The notes below the pieces were generated by a model. It made no database searches. It worked only from the letters and a program-made list of their open reading frames with translations, and was not told where the DNA came from. 60,763 nt of DNA from Gulosibacter hominis (lineage in GTDB: Bacteria; Actinomycetota; Actinomycetes; Actinomycetales; Microbacteriaceae): positions 1 through 60,763 of the forward strand of contig NZ_CAJGWQ010000012.1 of NCBI RefSeq assembly GCF_904842695.1, written 5' to 3'. Below, one piece after another: positions 6,872 through 15,898 of this stretch (position 1 is the first letter of the stretch; every line of letters begins with the position of its first letter). Made by a program: the position numbers and the translations under genes.

Positions 6872-7873
6872 ATGACCGCCGTTCCGTTCTCATTTGAGCT
6901 ATTCCCGCCGCGCACGCCCGCCGTCGCGGCGCGAATGCCGGATGTTGCGCGCCAATTGGGTGCGCTGGGGCCGGAATTCATTTCGGTCACCTTCGGCGCC
7001 GGCGGCTCATCGCGGAAAGAGTCGCTGGGCGTACTCGAACTGGTGCGCGATCTTGCCCAGGTTCGTCCCCTCGCACACCTCACCTGCGTGGGCGCCACCA
7101 CCGCAGAGCTTTCAGCACTGATCGGTGAATTCATCGACCGCGGCATCCGCGACTTCCTCGCCCTGCGCGGCGATAAACCGGCGGACGCGGTAGGAGATGA
7201 GTGGCTCGGCGAAATCCGCACCGGAGCCGAACTCGCGCAACTCGTGCGCGGAGTGCGGCGCACCCGCATCCCCGAAGAACTCGAACGCGTCACCCCCACC
7301 GACGGACGCTGGCGCGTCAGGGACGCCCGCGGCGGCATCATCGCGGTCGCAGCGTACCCCACCGGCCACCCAGAATCTCGCGACGAACAGCAAGATCTCG
7401 ACACCCTCCTGGCCAAAGAAGCAGCGGGAGCCAACCTTGCGATCACCCAGCTGTTTTTTGAGGCCGACGATTACCTGCGCTTTGTCGAACGTGCCCGCGC
7501 CCACGGTGTGAGCATCCCCATCCTGCCGGGCATTATGCCGATCACCTCGATCGCGCGACTGAATCGCATGGCGCAGCTCAGCGGCGAACCGGTGCCACAG
7601 CGCTGGCAGCGCGCGCTCGAATCGTGCACCAGCGACGCCGCCCGCAAAGAACTCGGCATCGCCCAGGCAACCGCCATGTGTCACGACCTGCTCGACGGGG
7701 GCGCTCCGGGGCTGCACCTCTACACCCAAAACCGAGTCAGCGAACCGGTCGAACTGCTCTGCCGCGTCGGTGCAGTTGATCGAGCGCGAGCCGAAGCCCT
7801 GCTGGCCAAACAAGAGCCGGTTCCCGAGTCGAGCTCGAGTGCAGCGTTCCGAATGCTGATGCGCTCGCACTGA
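6872..7873 (+). CDS. metF: Methylenetetrahydrofolate reductase
   Basis: 333 aa. It reduces 5,10-methylene-THF to 5-methyl-THF with FAD, supplying the methyl group for methionine synthesis. Seen: FELFPPRTP at the N-terminus with the catalytic Glu, FISVTFGAGGSSR, HLTCVGAT, and FLALRGDKP with the Asp that contacts folate and flavin. It ends at 7873, 93 bases before metE, whose product uses the methyl-THF, so the pair probably forms one transcription unit. This is the first clearly chromosomal gene after the accessory cluster. Confidence 0.93.
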   Translation: MTAVPFSFELFPPRTPAVAARMPDVARQLGALGPEFISVTFGAGGSSRKESLGVLELVRDLAQVRPLAHLTCVGATTAELSALIGEFIDRGIRDFLALRGDKPADAVGDEWLGEIRTGAELAQLVRGVRRTRIPEELERVTPTDGRWRVRDARGGIIAVAAYPTGHPESRDEQQDLDTLLAKEAAGANLAITQLFFEADDYLRFVERARAHGVSIPILPGIMPITSIARLNRMAQLSGEPVPQRWQRALESCTSDAARKELGIAQATAMCHDLLDGGAPGLHLYTQNRVSEPVELLCRVGAVDRARAEALLAKQEPVPESSSSAAFRMLMRSH

Positions 7874-7966
7874 ACGCCACGGGCGACAGAGCCGAGCGCG
7901 CACCCCACCAGCATCCGGCGGTAGCTGACCGCACCGCATCCGAAAACGATCTGAAAGAAACACAGC

Positions 7967-10378
7967 ATGAGCATCCAGCACCAGTCATTCCCAACCGGCA
8001 CCGTCCTCGGTTACCCGCGCATCGGCCGCAATCGCGAACTCAAGCGCGCACTCGAGCAGTATTGGCGTGGTAAGACCACCCGCGACGAGCTCGAACAAGT
8101 GCGTGGTGAAGTGCGCGCCGCTGCCCGCGCCGCACTCGCCGCCGCGGGACTCGACCGCACCGACTCATCCATCCCCGAAGACTCATCAACCTACGACCAC
8201 GTGCTCGACACGCTCGTTACCGTGGGTGCGGTGCCGGCTCGCTTCGCTGACGCGATTCATGCCGAAACCGTGACCACCGACGATGCCTTCCTGCTCGCAC
8301 GCGGTGACGCCACGCATCCGGCACTCGAGATGACCAAATGGTTCGACACGAACTATCACTACCTGGTGCCCGAGATCGGCCCCGAAACCAATTTCGCCTA
8401 CGCCAATCGAGAGCGCGCCGAACAGGTGCGCGAGGCAAGAGCCGCCGGATACGTGACACGCCCGGTGCTGGTTGGCCCGGTCACCTTCCTCGCGCTCGCA
8501 AAGGCGAGCGATGCCGCACCCGAAGGATTCGATCCGCTCGACCGGCTCGACGACCTCGTGCCCGTGTACCGCGAACTGCTGGCCGATCTTCGGGATGCCG
8601 GTGCCGAGTGGGTGCAGCTGGATGAATCGGCGCTCGTTTCGCAGCTGCTCGGTGCCGACCAGACACGTCTGGGTGAGCTTGCCGGTCAGGTGTACCGCGA
8701 ACTGGCAGCGGCAAGCGACCGTCCCGCGATTTTTGTCGCCACCTCGTATGCAGCTCTTCCCGAAGCGAGCTTCGCACAGCTTGCCGAATCGGGAGTTGAG
8801 GCCGTCGGTATTGATCTCGTTAACGGTGAGGCGCCGGCGGCAGCGGCGAACGAGCAGCGCGTGCAGCTGGTCGCCGGAGTAATTAACGGACACAATATTT
8901 GGCGTGCCGATCTTGACCGCGCGCTCGGCAGGCTCGAGCAGCTGCGCGATGGTGGGGCCCGGGTTTCGGCGGCAACCTCCACGTCGCTCTTTCACGTGCC
9001 GCACACCCTGGCAGACGAGACCGAAGCGCTGCCCGAACAGCTGCGCTCATGGCTTGCATTCACCGATGAAAAAACCCGCGAAGTGGTGACACTGGCGCGC
9101 GGTCTCGAAAACGGACGCGAACACATCCAGGTCGAACTGGATGCGGCAAGCGCAGCCCTCGCCGACCGCGAGGCAGCCCCCGGCGTGCGCAACCCGGCGG
9201 TGCGCGAACGGGTGGCTGGAATCACCGCCGCCGATCGCCAACGCGAACCGTACAGCGAACGGGCCGCGGCACAGGCCGCCGCACTGGCGCTGCCGCCGCT
9301 ACCGACCACCACGATCGGTTCGTTCCCGCAGACCGGTGATATTCGCCGCGCCCGCCGCGACTTCCTGCGCGGTGACATTGATGAGCAGGCCTACAACGGC
9401 TTCCTACGCGACGAGATTCGCCGCGTGATCGAGCTGCAGCTCGAACTCGGTTTGGACGTGCTCGTGCATGGTGAACCCGAGCGCAACGATATGGTGCAGT
9501 ATTTTGCCGAGCACCTCGACGGTTTTGCCACCACCGCAAACGGTTGGGTGCAATCGTACGGATCTCGCTGTACCCGCCCGTCAATTTTGTGGGGCGATGT
9601 ATCGCGCCCGGCACCGATCACCGTGCCCTGGTCGCAGTACGCCCAGTCGCTCACCGACCGCCCGGTGAAGGGGATGCTGACCGGCCCGGTGACGATCCTC
9701 GCCTGGTCGTTCGTGCGCGATGACCAGCCGCTCGCCGACACCGCCGCCCAGGTGGCGTTGGCACTGCGCGATGAGGTGAGCGACCTCGAAGCCGCCGGCA
9801 TCCACATCATTCAGGTTGATGAGCCGGCGCTGCGTGAGCTGCTGCCGCTTGAGCGTGACCGCCACGACGACTACCTGCGCTGGTCGGTGGATGCATTCCG
9901 TCTCGCCACTGCCGCAGTGGCCGTGACGACGCAGATCCACACCCACCTGTGCTACTCGGAGTTCGGTGAAATCATCGCGGCAATTGACGGTCTCGATGCC
10001 GATGTCACCTCGATCGAGGCTGCCCGCTCGCGAATGGAAGTGGTGGCAGATCTGGCTGCGCATGACTACCCGCGCGGTATCGGCCCCGGCGTGTGGGATA
10101 TTCACTCGCCGCGCGTGCCCAGCGATGACGAGATTGCCGAGCTCGTGGAAATCGCCGCGAAAGCGATTCCCAGCGACCGACTGTGGGTTAACCCCGATTG
10201 CGGCCTAAAAACTCGCGGCTATGACGAGACAATCGCCTCGCTGCGTGGGCTCGTCAAGGCTGCCGCCGCCGCTCGCGACTACGCACTAGCAGGTGCAGCT
10301 AATGAGGGGCCCGGTCGAGTGACCGGGCCCCTCGCCGCTAGCGTCCAAATGCATCGGCGACAATGGATGCATGTCTGA
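7967..10378 (+). CDS. metE: Cobalamin-independent methionine synthase
   Basis: 803 aa. It transfers a methyl group from 5-methyl-tetrahydropteroyltri-glutamate to homocysteine, with zinc in the C-terminal barrel. Both halves are present: the N-terminal domain begins GTVLGYPRIGRNRELK, and the catalytic half contains TTTIGSFPQT, IIQVDEPALRE, HTHLCYSEF (zinc ligands His and Cys) and VNPDCGLKTR (second zinc Cys). Family similarity seems to end near LVKAAAAAR. About 33 further residues follow, and their codons run through a perfect 13-bp hairpin at 10304-10333. A one-base shift would end the protein at TAG near 10286-10288, so the natural end may be there. The start ATG has GAAAGAA upstream. Confidence 0.93.
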   Translation: MSIQHQSFPTGTVLGYPRIGRNRELKRALEQYWRGKTTRDELEQVRGEVRAAARAALAAAGLDRTDSSIPEDSSTYDHVLDTLVTVGAVPARFADAIHAETVTTDDAFLLARGDATHPALEMTKWFDTNYHYLVPEIGPETNFAYANRERAEQVREARAAGYVTRPVLVGPVTFLALAKASDAAPEGFDPLDRLDDLVPVYRELLADLRDAGAEWVQLDESALVSQLLGADQTRLGELAGQVYRELAAASDRPAIFVATSYAALPEASFAQLAESGVEAVGIDLVNGEAPAAAANEQRVQLVAGVINGHNIWRADLDRALGRLEQLRDGGARVSAATSTSLFHVPHTLADETEALPEQLRSWLAFTDEKTREVVTLARGLENGREHIQVELDAASAALADREAAPGVRNPAVRERVAGITAADRQREPYSERAAAQAAALALPPLPTTTIGSFPQTGDIRRARRDFLRGDIDEQAYNGFLRDEIRRVIELQLELGLDVLVHGEPERNDMVQYFAEHLDGFATTANGWVQSYGSRCTRPSILWGDVSRPAPITVPWSQYAQSLTDRPVKGMLTGPVTILAWSFVRDDQPLADTAAQVALALRDEVSDLEAAGIHIIQVDEPALRELLPLERDRHDDYLRWSVDAFRLATAAVAVTTQIHTHLCYSEFGEIIAAIDGLDADVTSIEAARSRMEVVADLAAHDYPRGIGPGVWDIHSPRVPSDDEIAELVEIAAKAIPSDRLWVNPDCGLKTRGYDETIASLRGLVKAAAAARDYALAGAANEGPGRVTGPLAASVQMHRRQWMHV
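10304..10333 (+). terminator. Strong hairpin inside the 3' end of metE
   Basis: GAGGGGCCCGGTC, loop GAGT, then GACCGGGCCCCTC: a perfect 13-bp stem. It looks like a factor-independent terminator without a long U tract, but it lies within the open metE frame. Confidence 0.6.
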
Positions 10379-11438
10379 TTCGAGCGGAGCTGCACTAGAG
10401 CGCTATCAGCCGGTGCCCGTCTCACTTCCCGAAAGTGAGGTTGGGTGGCGGCGCGATGGCAGCGACACCGATTTGCATTTTGTTGCGCCGGTGGGCGACC
10501 GGATGTGGCGCCGCAACGCAGTGCCAGCCGGAGCCATCCCGTTTTGGTCGGGTGTCGGCTGGGGCGCGCTGGGGATTGGTGCCGGGTCACTCGCCGGCAT
10601 GCTCGAACTTGCCGCGGTGCAACCGTTTATGCCGCTCATTATTGCCGGTGCCGGAGCCGCGGCCTTCATTGGTGGCTGGCTGGGTGGAAAACGCCGCCAG
10701 CGTCAGGTGCGAGCCCGTAACGCCGCGATCGAAGCGGCTGGTGAAGCGCTATCGCAGTCGTACGCGGTTGATTTGCACGGCGCGGCGGGTGCCCCGGTTC
10801 GGGCTCGGATCCGCGAGACTCTGCGCACTGGCGAGCCCGGATCGGTGAGCACCTTCACCGGCCGCGGCCACGCGAGCTTTCGGGTGCGAGCTGTGAGCGA
10901 CAACGAAATTGTCGTGAGCCCGTTCGAACGCCCATCGACTCGCAACTCGTTTATCGACGATGTGGTGCGAGCGACCGCGATGCCGATCACTTCCACCGGC
11001 GGGGCAAAAAGCGCAACCCCCGAGGCGGATACGCGTATGGGGCAGCTGGAGCAGCGGCTGCGGGTGCTCGAAAAAGCCGGCGCCATCACGGCCGCGCATC
11101 CCGCTTATACGAGGCTGGTGACGCTCAAGGTCGACCGGATGACCGAATACCGGGTGCTGGCTGCACGCATTTCCGCGGTAAAACGACTTAAAACCGGGCA
11201 GTCGGAGGCAACCGTGGTCGAGCTCGAACGCGATCTCGACCGCGTGGTTGAGCTGATGCGTCGCGGTGTCGACGAGCTCGAGCAAGAAGTGCTTGGGGAT
11301 GCTCGCCGCGATAGCGATGCCCACCTCGACTTTTTGCAACAAAAATACGGTCGACTCGACGCAGACCCTGCCGCTGCCGACACAAACGCCCCGGGCAGCC
11401 ACGAAGCCACTACCCGGGGCGAATCGAACGGCGACTAG
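10371..11438 (+). CDS. Hypothetical membrane protein, 355 aa
   Basis: I do not recognise the family. The first 55 residues are soluble. Two membrane segments follow (about residues 58-82 and 86-108, including GVGWGALGIGAGSLAGM and FMPLIIAGAGAAAFIGGW), then a basic GGKRRQRQVRAR stretch and a cytoplasmic part of about 240 residues with a coiled-coil-prone C-terminal region (RMGQLEQRLRVLEKAG; ELERDLDRVVELMRRGVDEL). The ATG at 10371 overlaps the metE stop by 8 bases. GACAAT six bases upstream could be a -10 box for a leaderless message. The stop codon shares CTAG with the convergent gnd stop. Confidence 0.75.
   Translation: MSDSSGAALERYQPVPVSLPESEVGWRRDGSDTDLHFVAPVGDRMWRRNAVPAGAIPFWSGVGWGALGIGAGSLAGMLELAAVQPFMPLIIAGAGAAAFIGGWLGGKRRQRQVRARNAAIEAAGEALSQSYAVDLHGAAGAPVRARIRETLRTGEPGSVSTFTGRGHASFRVRAVSDNEIVVSPFERPSTRNSFIDDVVRATAMPITSTGGAKSATPEADTRMGQLEQRLRVLEKAGAITAAHPAYTRLVTLKVDRMTEYRVLAARISAVKRLKTGQSEATVVELERDLDRVVELMRRGVDELEQEVLGDARRDSDAHLDFLQQKYGRLDADPAAADTNAPGSHEATTRGESNGD
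11387..11421. terminator. Hairpin at the 3' end of the 355-aa gene, before convergent gnd
   Basis: CGCCCCGGG and CCCGGGGCG pair over a 17-base loop. The hairpin lies within the last codons of the plus-strand gene and just beyond the gnd stop, so it could end transcription from both sides. Confidence 0.45.
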
Positions 11439-12898
11439 TTCAGCTGCTGCTCGGTGCGGTCACCCGACCAATTGGTGTGGAAGGTGCCATCCCGGTCAAC
11501 CCGTCCGTAGGTGTGCGCACCAAAAAAATCACGCTGCGCCTGGATGAGCGCGGCCGGCAGCCGGTCGGCGGCGAGCGAATCGTAGTAGGCGAGCGAGGCC
11601 GAAAACGCCGGTGCCGGCACACCCGAAAGCGCGGCGGTTGACACCACGTGGCGCCAGGCATCAGCACCCTTGGCAACCTCGGCGGCAAAGTACGGGTCGG
11701 CCAGCAGCGAGCTCAGCTGCGGGTTGCGGCCGTATGCCTCGGCGATGCGGTTGAGGAATCGGGCGCGGATGATGCATCCGGCGCGCCACACCTTCGCCAC
11801 TACACCGGGATCGATCTCCCAGCCGTATTCGCGGGCACCTTCGAGAATCAGGTCGAAGCCCTGCGCGTAGGCAATCACCTTCGATGCATAGAGCGCCAGT
11901 CGCACCTGCTCAACAAAGCTCTCGTCAACCGCGACCGGCTGTGGCGGGTTCGTAATCGTGGGGCGCACGGCCGCACGCTGCGCCGCGCGGCCCGACACAC
12001 CGCGAGCAAACACGGCCTCGCCGATTCCCGAAACCGGTACCGCGAGCGACAGCGCGGTCTGCACGGTCCAGGTGCCGGTGCCCTTCATCCCCGCTCGGTC
12101 GACAACAACGTCGATGAACGGCTTTCCCGTTTCGGCATCGGTGTGACGCAACACCTCGGAAGTGATTTCGATGAGATACGACTCGAGGTCGCCGCGGTTC
12201 CACTCGGCAAACACCTCGGCGATCTGCGCGGGTTCGAGGCCGCCCACGTGCCGCAGCAGATCGTAGGCCTCGCCGATGAGCTGCATATCGGCGTACTCGA
12301 TACCGTTGTGCACCATTTTTACAAAATGACCGGCGCCGTCGGTGCCGATATGGGCCACACACGGTTCGCCATCTTCGGGGGCGCGGGCCGCGATCGATTC
12401 GAGGATGGGGCCGAGGGTGCGGTACGACTCGGCGGGGCCGCCCGGCATAATCGCGGGGCCGTTCAGTGCGCCCTCTTCACCACCCGAAATACCGGCGCCC
12501 ACAAAGTGCAGACCGCGTGCACGCACCGCAGCCTCCCTGCGGATTGTGTCGGTGTAGAGCGCATTACCGCCGTCGACAATGATGTCGCCCGGCTCAAACA
12601 CCTCACAAAGCTGATCAATCACCGCATCCGTGGCGTTGCCGGCCTGCACCATGATGATCGCGGTACGGGGACGCTGCAGTGCGGCAGCAAACTGCTCCAG
12701 ACTGTGCGCGGCAACAAAACCGGCTTCGGGATGCGCGGCAATCAGCGCGTCGGTGCGTTCGGGGGAGCGGTTGTAAATAGCCACGGTATTACCGTCGCGG
12801 GAGGCGAGGTTGCGAGCCAGATTTGACCCCATTACTGCCAGTCCAACTACTCCGATATTGGCGGGTGCGCTTGCCGGGGTGGTACGGGTATCAGTCAT
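11435..12898 (-). CDS. gnd: 6-phosphogluconate dehydrogenase, decarboxylating
   Basis: 487 aa. It converts 6-phosphogluconate to ribulose 5-phosphate with NADP+ in the oxidative pentose phosphate pathway. The Rossmann motif is GVVGLAVMGSNLARNL, the substrate site is FVGAGISGGEEGA, and the catalytic Lys and His/Asn are in HFVKMVHNGIEYADMQLI. The C-terminal all-helical dimerisation domain is complete. The length fits the long (about 470-490 aa) class. The ATG at 12898 is preceded on the minus strand by GAAAGGCGAG. It is convergent with the 355-aa gene, with stops overlapping by 4 bases, and divergent from the gene at 13064. Confidence 0.95.
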   Translation of the reverse strand: MTDTRTTPASAPANIGVVGLAVMGSNLARNLASRDGNTVAIYNRSPERTDALIAAHPEAGFVAAHSLEQFAAALQRPRTAIIMVQAGNATDAVIDQLCEVFEPGDIIVDGGNALYTDTIRREAAVRARGLHFVGAGISGGEEGALNGPAIMPGGPAESYRTLGPILESIAARAPEDGEPCVAHIGTDGAGHFVKMVHNGIEYADMQLIGEAYDLLRHVGGLEPAQIAEVFAEWNRGDLESYLIEITSEVLRHTDAETGKPFIDVVVDRAGMKGTGTWTVQTALSLAVPVSGIGEAVFARGVSGRAAQRAAVRPTITNPPQPVAVDESFVEQVRLALYASKVIAYAQGFDLILEGAREYGWEIDPGVVAKVWRAGCIIRARFLNRIAEAYGRNPQLSSLLADPYFAAEVAKGADAWRHVVSTAALSGVPAPAFSASLAYYDSLAADRLPAALIQAQRDFFGAHTYGRVDRDGTFHTNWSGDRTEQQLN

Positions 12899-13063
12899 GG
12901 CTCGCCTTTCTTCGCTGAGTGCTTCCTTCGATTATGGATGGCCGCGGCCAAAATCGTTACCGAGGCTAACCGGAATCGACCGCCGAGGTCGTTACGCTAA
13001 AGCCAACCGTTCACAAGACCTATCGTTGCGAAACCACCTGTTACGAAAGAGGGGCACGATTTC

Positions 13064-13954
13064 ATGACCGATCAGCAGCCGTGGTGGAACCAGCCCGCAG
13101 CCAACAGCTCGGCACAGGACGAACCAACACCAACCCGCGCCTACGACCTGAACGTCGACGGTGTCAACGGGCAATCGGATGCATCCGGTCGCGATGGCGG
13201 AGTGCGGGATGCGGCCGAATCGGTTACTGCAACCAGCCGCTACGACACCGACGATCTCAACTATGCTCGGCAGCCAAGCGCGGCCACCCGAGCGGATGAA
13301 CCCACCCAGGTGCTTCCCGCCGCGGTACCGCCAGCATCGCAACAGCCCGGCGCCGCGGCCCCGCAACGCAACAACCCACCGCAGTGGCATAACCCGCAGC
13401 ACGCGGTGCCGCAGCAGATGCCCGCCGAACGCGATCTGCGCGCCCCCGGTTATCAGCTGGACCATCGCGGCGTGAACGTGATGGCGGTGCTCGAAGAGGG
13501 AACCGGCAGCCCCGGCACCGGTGCCCGGGTTGCCGCGATGGTGATCGGTGCGATCTTGGGTCTGGTCGTGCTGTTCATGAGCGTTGAACCCCATATTCCG
13601 GACAGCAACATCATGCAGAGTTTCTCTGAGTGGCTGATGTCAACCTTCAGCGACCAGCTCATCGTTGCGGGCGTATTGACGGGCATTGTCGGACTCATCA
13701 AGCTGCTGGTGGTGCTCAGCTCGATGCTTTCTGGTCTGGCACCACTGGTGTTCGGTGTGTTTATGCTGGCGCAGGGTGTGGCGGTGTCGATGATGGCCGG
13801 TGATCGCTTCGACGGCGCAGTAGGGAGCAGTATGCTGCAGTCTGCCATTGTTGAAGCGGTGCTGTTTTTTACGCTCGCACTTGTGGTGCACCTTGTGCGT
13901 GGCTCGGGATATCGAAAAGCACTTCGCCTGGTGCGTCAGGCATCCCGGCGATAA
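13064..13954 (+). CDS. Hypothetical membrane protein with disordered N-terminus, 296 aa
   Basis: The first 140 or so residues are rich in Pro, Gln, Ala and Asp and probably disordered (for example QQPGAAAPQRNNPPQW). Four membrane helices follow: AAMVIGAILGLVVLFMSV, VAGVLTGIVGLIKLLVVLSS, PLVFGVFMLAQGVAVSMM and SAIVEAVLFFTLALVVHLV. I do not recognise a family; similar proline-rich tetraspan proteins are common in actinobacteria. GAAAGAGG upstream of the ATG supports the start. A CGGATGCATCCG palindrome (13176-13187) lies inside the N-terminal coding part. Confidence 0.75.
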   Translation: MTDQQPWWNQPAANSSAQDEPTPTRAYDLNVDGVNGQSDASGRDGGVRDAAESVTATSRYDTDDLNYARQPSAATRADEPTQVLPAAVPPASQQPGAAAPQRNNPPQWHNPQHAVPQQMPAERDLRAPGYQLDHRGVNVMAVLEEGTGSPGTGARVAAMVIGAILGLVVLFMSVEPHIPDSNIMQSFSEWLMSTFSDQLIVAGVLTGIVGLIKLLVVLSSMLSGLAPLVFGVFMLAQGVAVSMMAGDRFDGAVGSSMLQSAIVEAVLFFTLALVVHLVRGSGYRKALRLVRQASRR

Positions 13955-14131
13955 TGCCCTGGGTTTGAGGACAGATCAAAAGCTCGTACCGGGTCACATA
14001 AATCGGTGTAGACTATCGGGCGTACTTCGGCGAGGGGCCAGCTGTGCCCGTTATCGACGCGGTGCGCAGGTTCCGTAATCGCGGGGTTTTGCGCGGGCGT
14101 CTCGCCTGCCACAATGCGAAAGGAAACCAAC

Positions 14132-14758
14132 ATGGCTAAAGAGCTCGACAACAAGCTCGACGTCACTGTCCGCACCGAATTCGGTAAGGGTGCCGCCCGC
14201 CGTCTGCGCGCCGCCGGCGAAATCCCCGCCGTGCTCTACGGTCACGGCACCGAACCGCAGCACCTCGCAATGCCCGGTCACAAGACCATGCTGCTCGTTC
14301 GTCGCGCCAACGCGCTGCTCGAGCTCAACATCGACGGCACCAAGCAGCTCGCGCTCGTAAAGGACGTGCAGCGCGACCCGGTGCTGCAGATCATCGAGCA
14401 CATCGACCTGCTCATCGTGAAGCAGGGCGAGCGCGTCGAGGTTGAAGTTCCGGTTATCGCCGAGGGCGAGCCGTTCTCGGGCACCATCCTGCTGCAGGAG
14501 ACCGCATCGGTGCTCGTTTCGGCCGAGGCCACCAACATTCCCGAGAGCGTCATCCACAGCGTCGAGGGTCTGGAAGAGGGCACTGTCGTGCTCGCCACCG
14601 ACCTCGCTCTGCCCAAGGGCACCAAGCTGGTTGACGAAGAGACCGAAATCGTCATCTTCACCATCGCTGTTCCGCAGGAAGAAGCACCTGAAGAAGACGA
14701 AGACGCCGCCGAAGAAGTGGCCGCCGAAGCTCCGGCCGAAGAAGCCTCGGAGGAGTAA
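14132..14758 (+). CDS. rplY: 50S ribosomal protein L25/general stress protein Ctc
   Basis: 208 aa, the long Ctc form: an N-terminal L25 5S-rRNA-binding domain (TEFGKGAARRLRAAGEIPAV, YGHG) followed by a TL5-type beta domain and an acidic, low-complexity tail of Glu/Ala. It binds 5S rRNA in the large subunit. The ATG at 14132, after GAAAGGAAACC, is the better start than ATG 14114. A TAGACT box at 14009-14014 may be its -10, giving a leader of about 110 bases. pth follows after six bases, a common pairing. Confidence 0.95.
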   Translation: MAKELDNKLDVTVRTEFGKGAARRLRAAGEIPAVLYGHGTEPQHLAMPGHKTMLLVRRANALLELNIDGTKQLALVKDVQRDPVLQIIEHIDLLIVKQGERVEVEVPVIAEGEPFSGTILLQETASVLVSAEATNIPESVIHSVEGLEEGTVVLATDLALPKGTKLVDEETEIVIFTIAVPQEEAPEEDEDAAEEVAAEAPAEEASEE

Positions 14759-14764
14759 TAAACA

Positions 14765-15349
14765 GTGGCTGGTGAGTGGCTCGTTGTCGGTCTCGGGAAC
14801 CCCGGTGACCGGTACGCGGCAACGCGTCACAACATCGGCCAGATGGTGGTCGATGCGCTCGCGCAGCGGATGGCGGCACGTTTCCGTCGCCATCCGCGCG
14901 CAAGCGCCGTCACCGCCGAGGGGCGTCTTGCCCCGGGTCAACCCAAATTGATACTCGCGAAATCGACCGGTTTTATGAACGTGTCGGGCGGGCCGGTTTC
15001 GCAGCTGGTGAAGTATCACAGCATCCCCATCGAACGGGTCATCGTGGTGCACGATGAGCTGGATATCCCCTTCGACACGTTGAAACTCAAGCGCGGTGGC
15101 GGGCACGGTGGCCACAATGGCCTGCGCGATATTTCCGCCGCAACCGGCGCTGACTACATCCGCGTGCGAGTTGGCATTGGCCGCCCGCCGGGCCGACAGG
15201 ACGTTGCCGACTTCGTGCTGCGTCCGTTTGGCAGTACCGAACGGGATGCGCTCCCGGTGCTAATTGAGGATGCGGCGGATGCCGTCGAACTGACGGTCAC
15301 CGACGGGCTGGTGGCCGCGCAACAAAAATTTCACGCCCCGGCCAGCTAG
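14765..15349 (+). CDS. pth: Peptidyl-tRNA hydrolase
   Basis: 194 aa. It frees tRNA from peptidyl-tRNA dropped by ribosomes. Family signatures are [19 protein letters not shown] with the catalytic His of [34 protein letters not shown] with the catalytic Asp, and GGHNGLRDI. The start is GTG 14765, six bases after the rplY stop. The two genes are probably co-transcribed. Confidence 0.95.
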   Translation: MAGEWLVVGLGNPGDRYAATRHNIGQMVVDALAQRMAARFRRHPRASAVTAEGRLAPGQPKLILAKSTGFMNVSGGPVSQLVKYHSIPIERVIVVHDELDIPFDTLKLKRGGGHGGHNGLRDISAATGADYIRVRVGIGRPPGRQDVADFVLRPFGSTERDALPVLIEDAADAVELTVTDGLVAAQQKFHAPAS

Positions 15350-15390
15350 CTATATGCCCGTCAGCGCCAACTGACGGCGGAGGTTTCACA

Positions 15391-15828
15391 ATGCGAGCGG
15401 TAGTCACACGGTGCTCAAGCGCCTCGGTTGAGGTCGAGGGCAAAATCGTCGGACAGCTACCTCGACCCGGGCTACTCGTGCTCGTGGGCGCGACCCACAG
15501 CGATACCGAAGCAGATGCCGCGAAGATCGTCCGCAAATTGGCGGGCCTGCGCATCCTCGAAGATGAGCGATCGGCACTCGACCTTGACGCGCCCGTGCTG
15601 GTGGTGAGCCAGTTCACCCTCTATGGCGACGTGCGCAAAGGTCGGCGGCCATCCTGGTCGCAGGCTTCGGGCCGCGAACACTCCGAACCGCTGATCGAAC
15701 ACTTTTGCGAACTGCTGCGCGAGGCCGGACTGCACGTCGAAACCGGTCAGTTCGGGGCGATGATGCGCGTCAGCTCGGTCAACGACGGTCCGTTCACGGT
15801 GCTGATCGACTCTGCCGACCTGGCCTAG
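15391..15828 (+). CDS. dtd: D-aminoacyl-tRNA deacylase
   Basis: 145 aa, the normal length. It hydrolyses D-aminoacyl-tRNA (and Gly-tRNA-Ala mischarging) so that D-amino acids do not enter translation. Seen: MRAVVTRCSSASVEVEG at the N-terminus, VSQFTLYGDVRKGRRP, which holds the SQFTLY motif, and NDGPFTVLID, a variant of the usual NGPVT cross-subunit motif. It follows pth after 41 bases and precedes mfd. Confidence 0.95.
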   Translation: MRAVVTRCSSASVEVEGKIVGQLPRPGLLVLVGATHSDTEADAAKIVRKLAGLRILEDERSALDLDAPVLVVSQFTLYGDVRKGRRPSWSQASGREHSEPLIEHFCELLREAGLHVETGQFGAMMRVSSVNDGPFTVLIDSADLA

Positions 15829-15886
15829 CAGAGCACGCCCGGCCAGTAACCAGGCACCCGGCTGGAGGCCGCCGCGGGCGGGCAAC

Positions 15887-15892
15887 TAGACT
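15887..15892 (+). promoter_or_regulatory. -10 box of mfd, leaderless arrangement
   Basis: TAGACT ends six bases before GTG 15899, so the transcript should begin at the start codon. There is no ribosome binding site. Confidence 0.5.
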
Positions 15893-15898
15893 GCTTGG

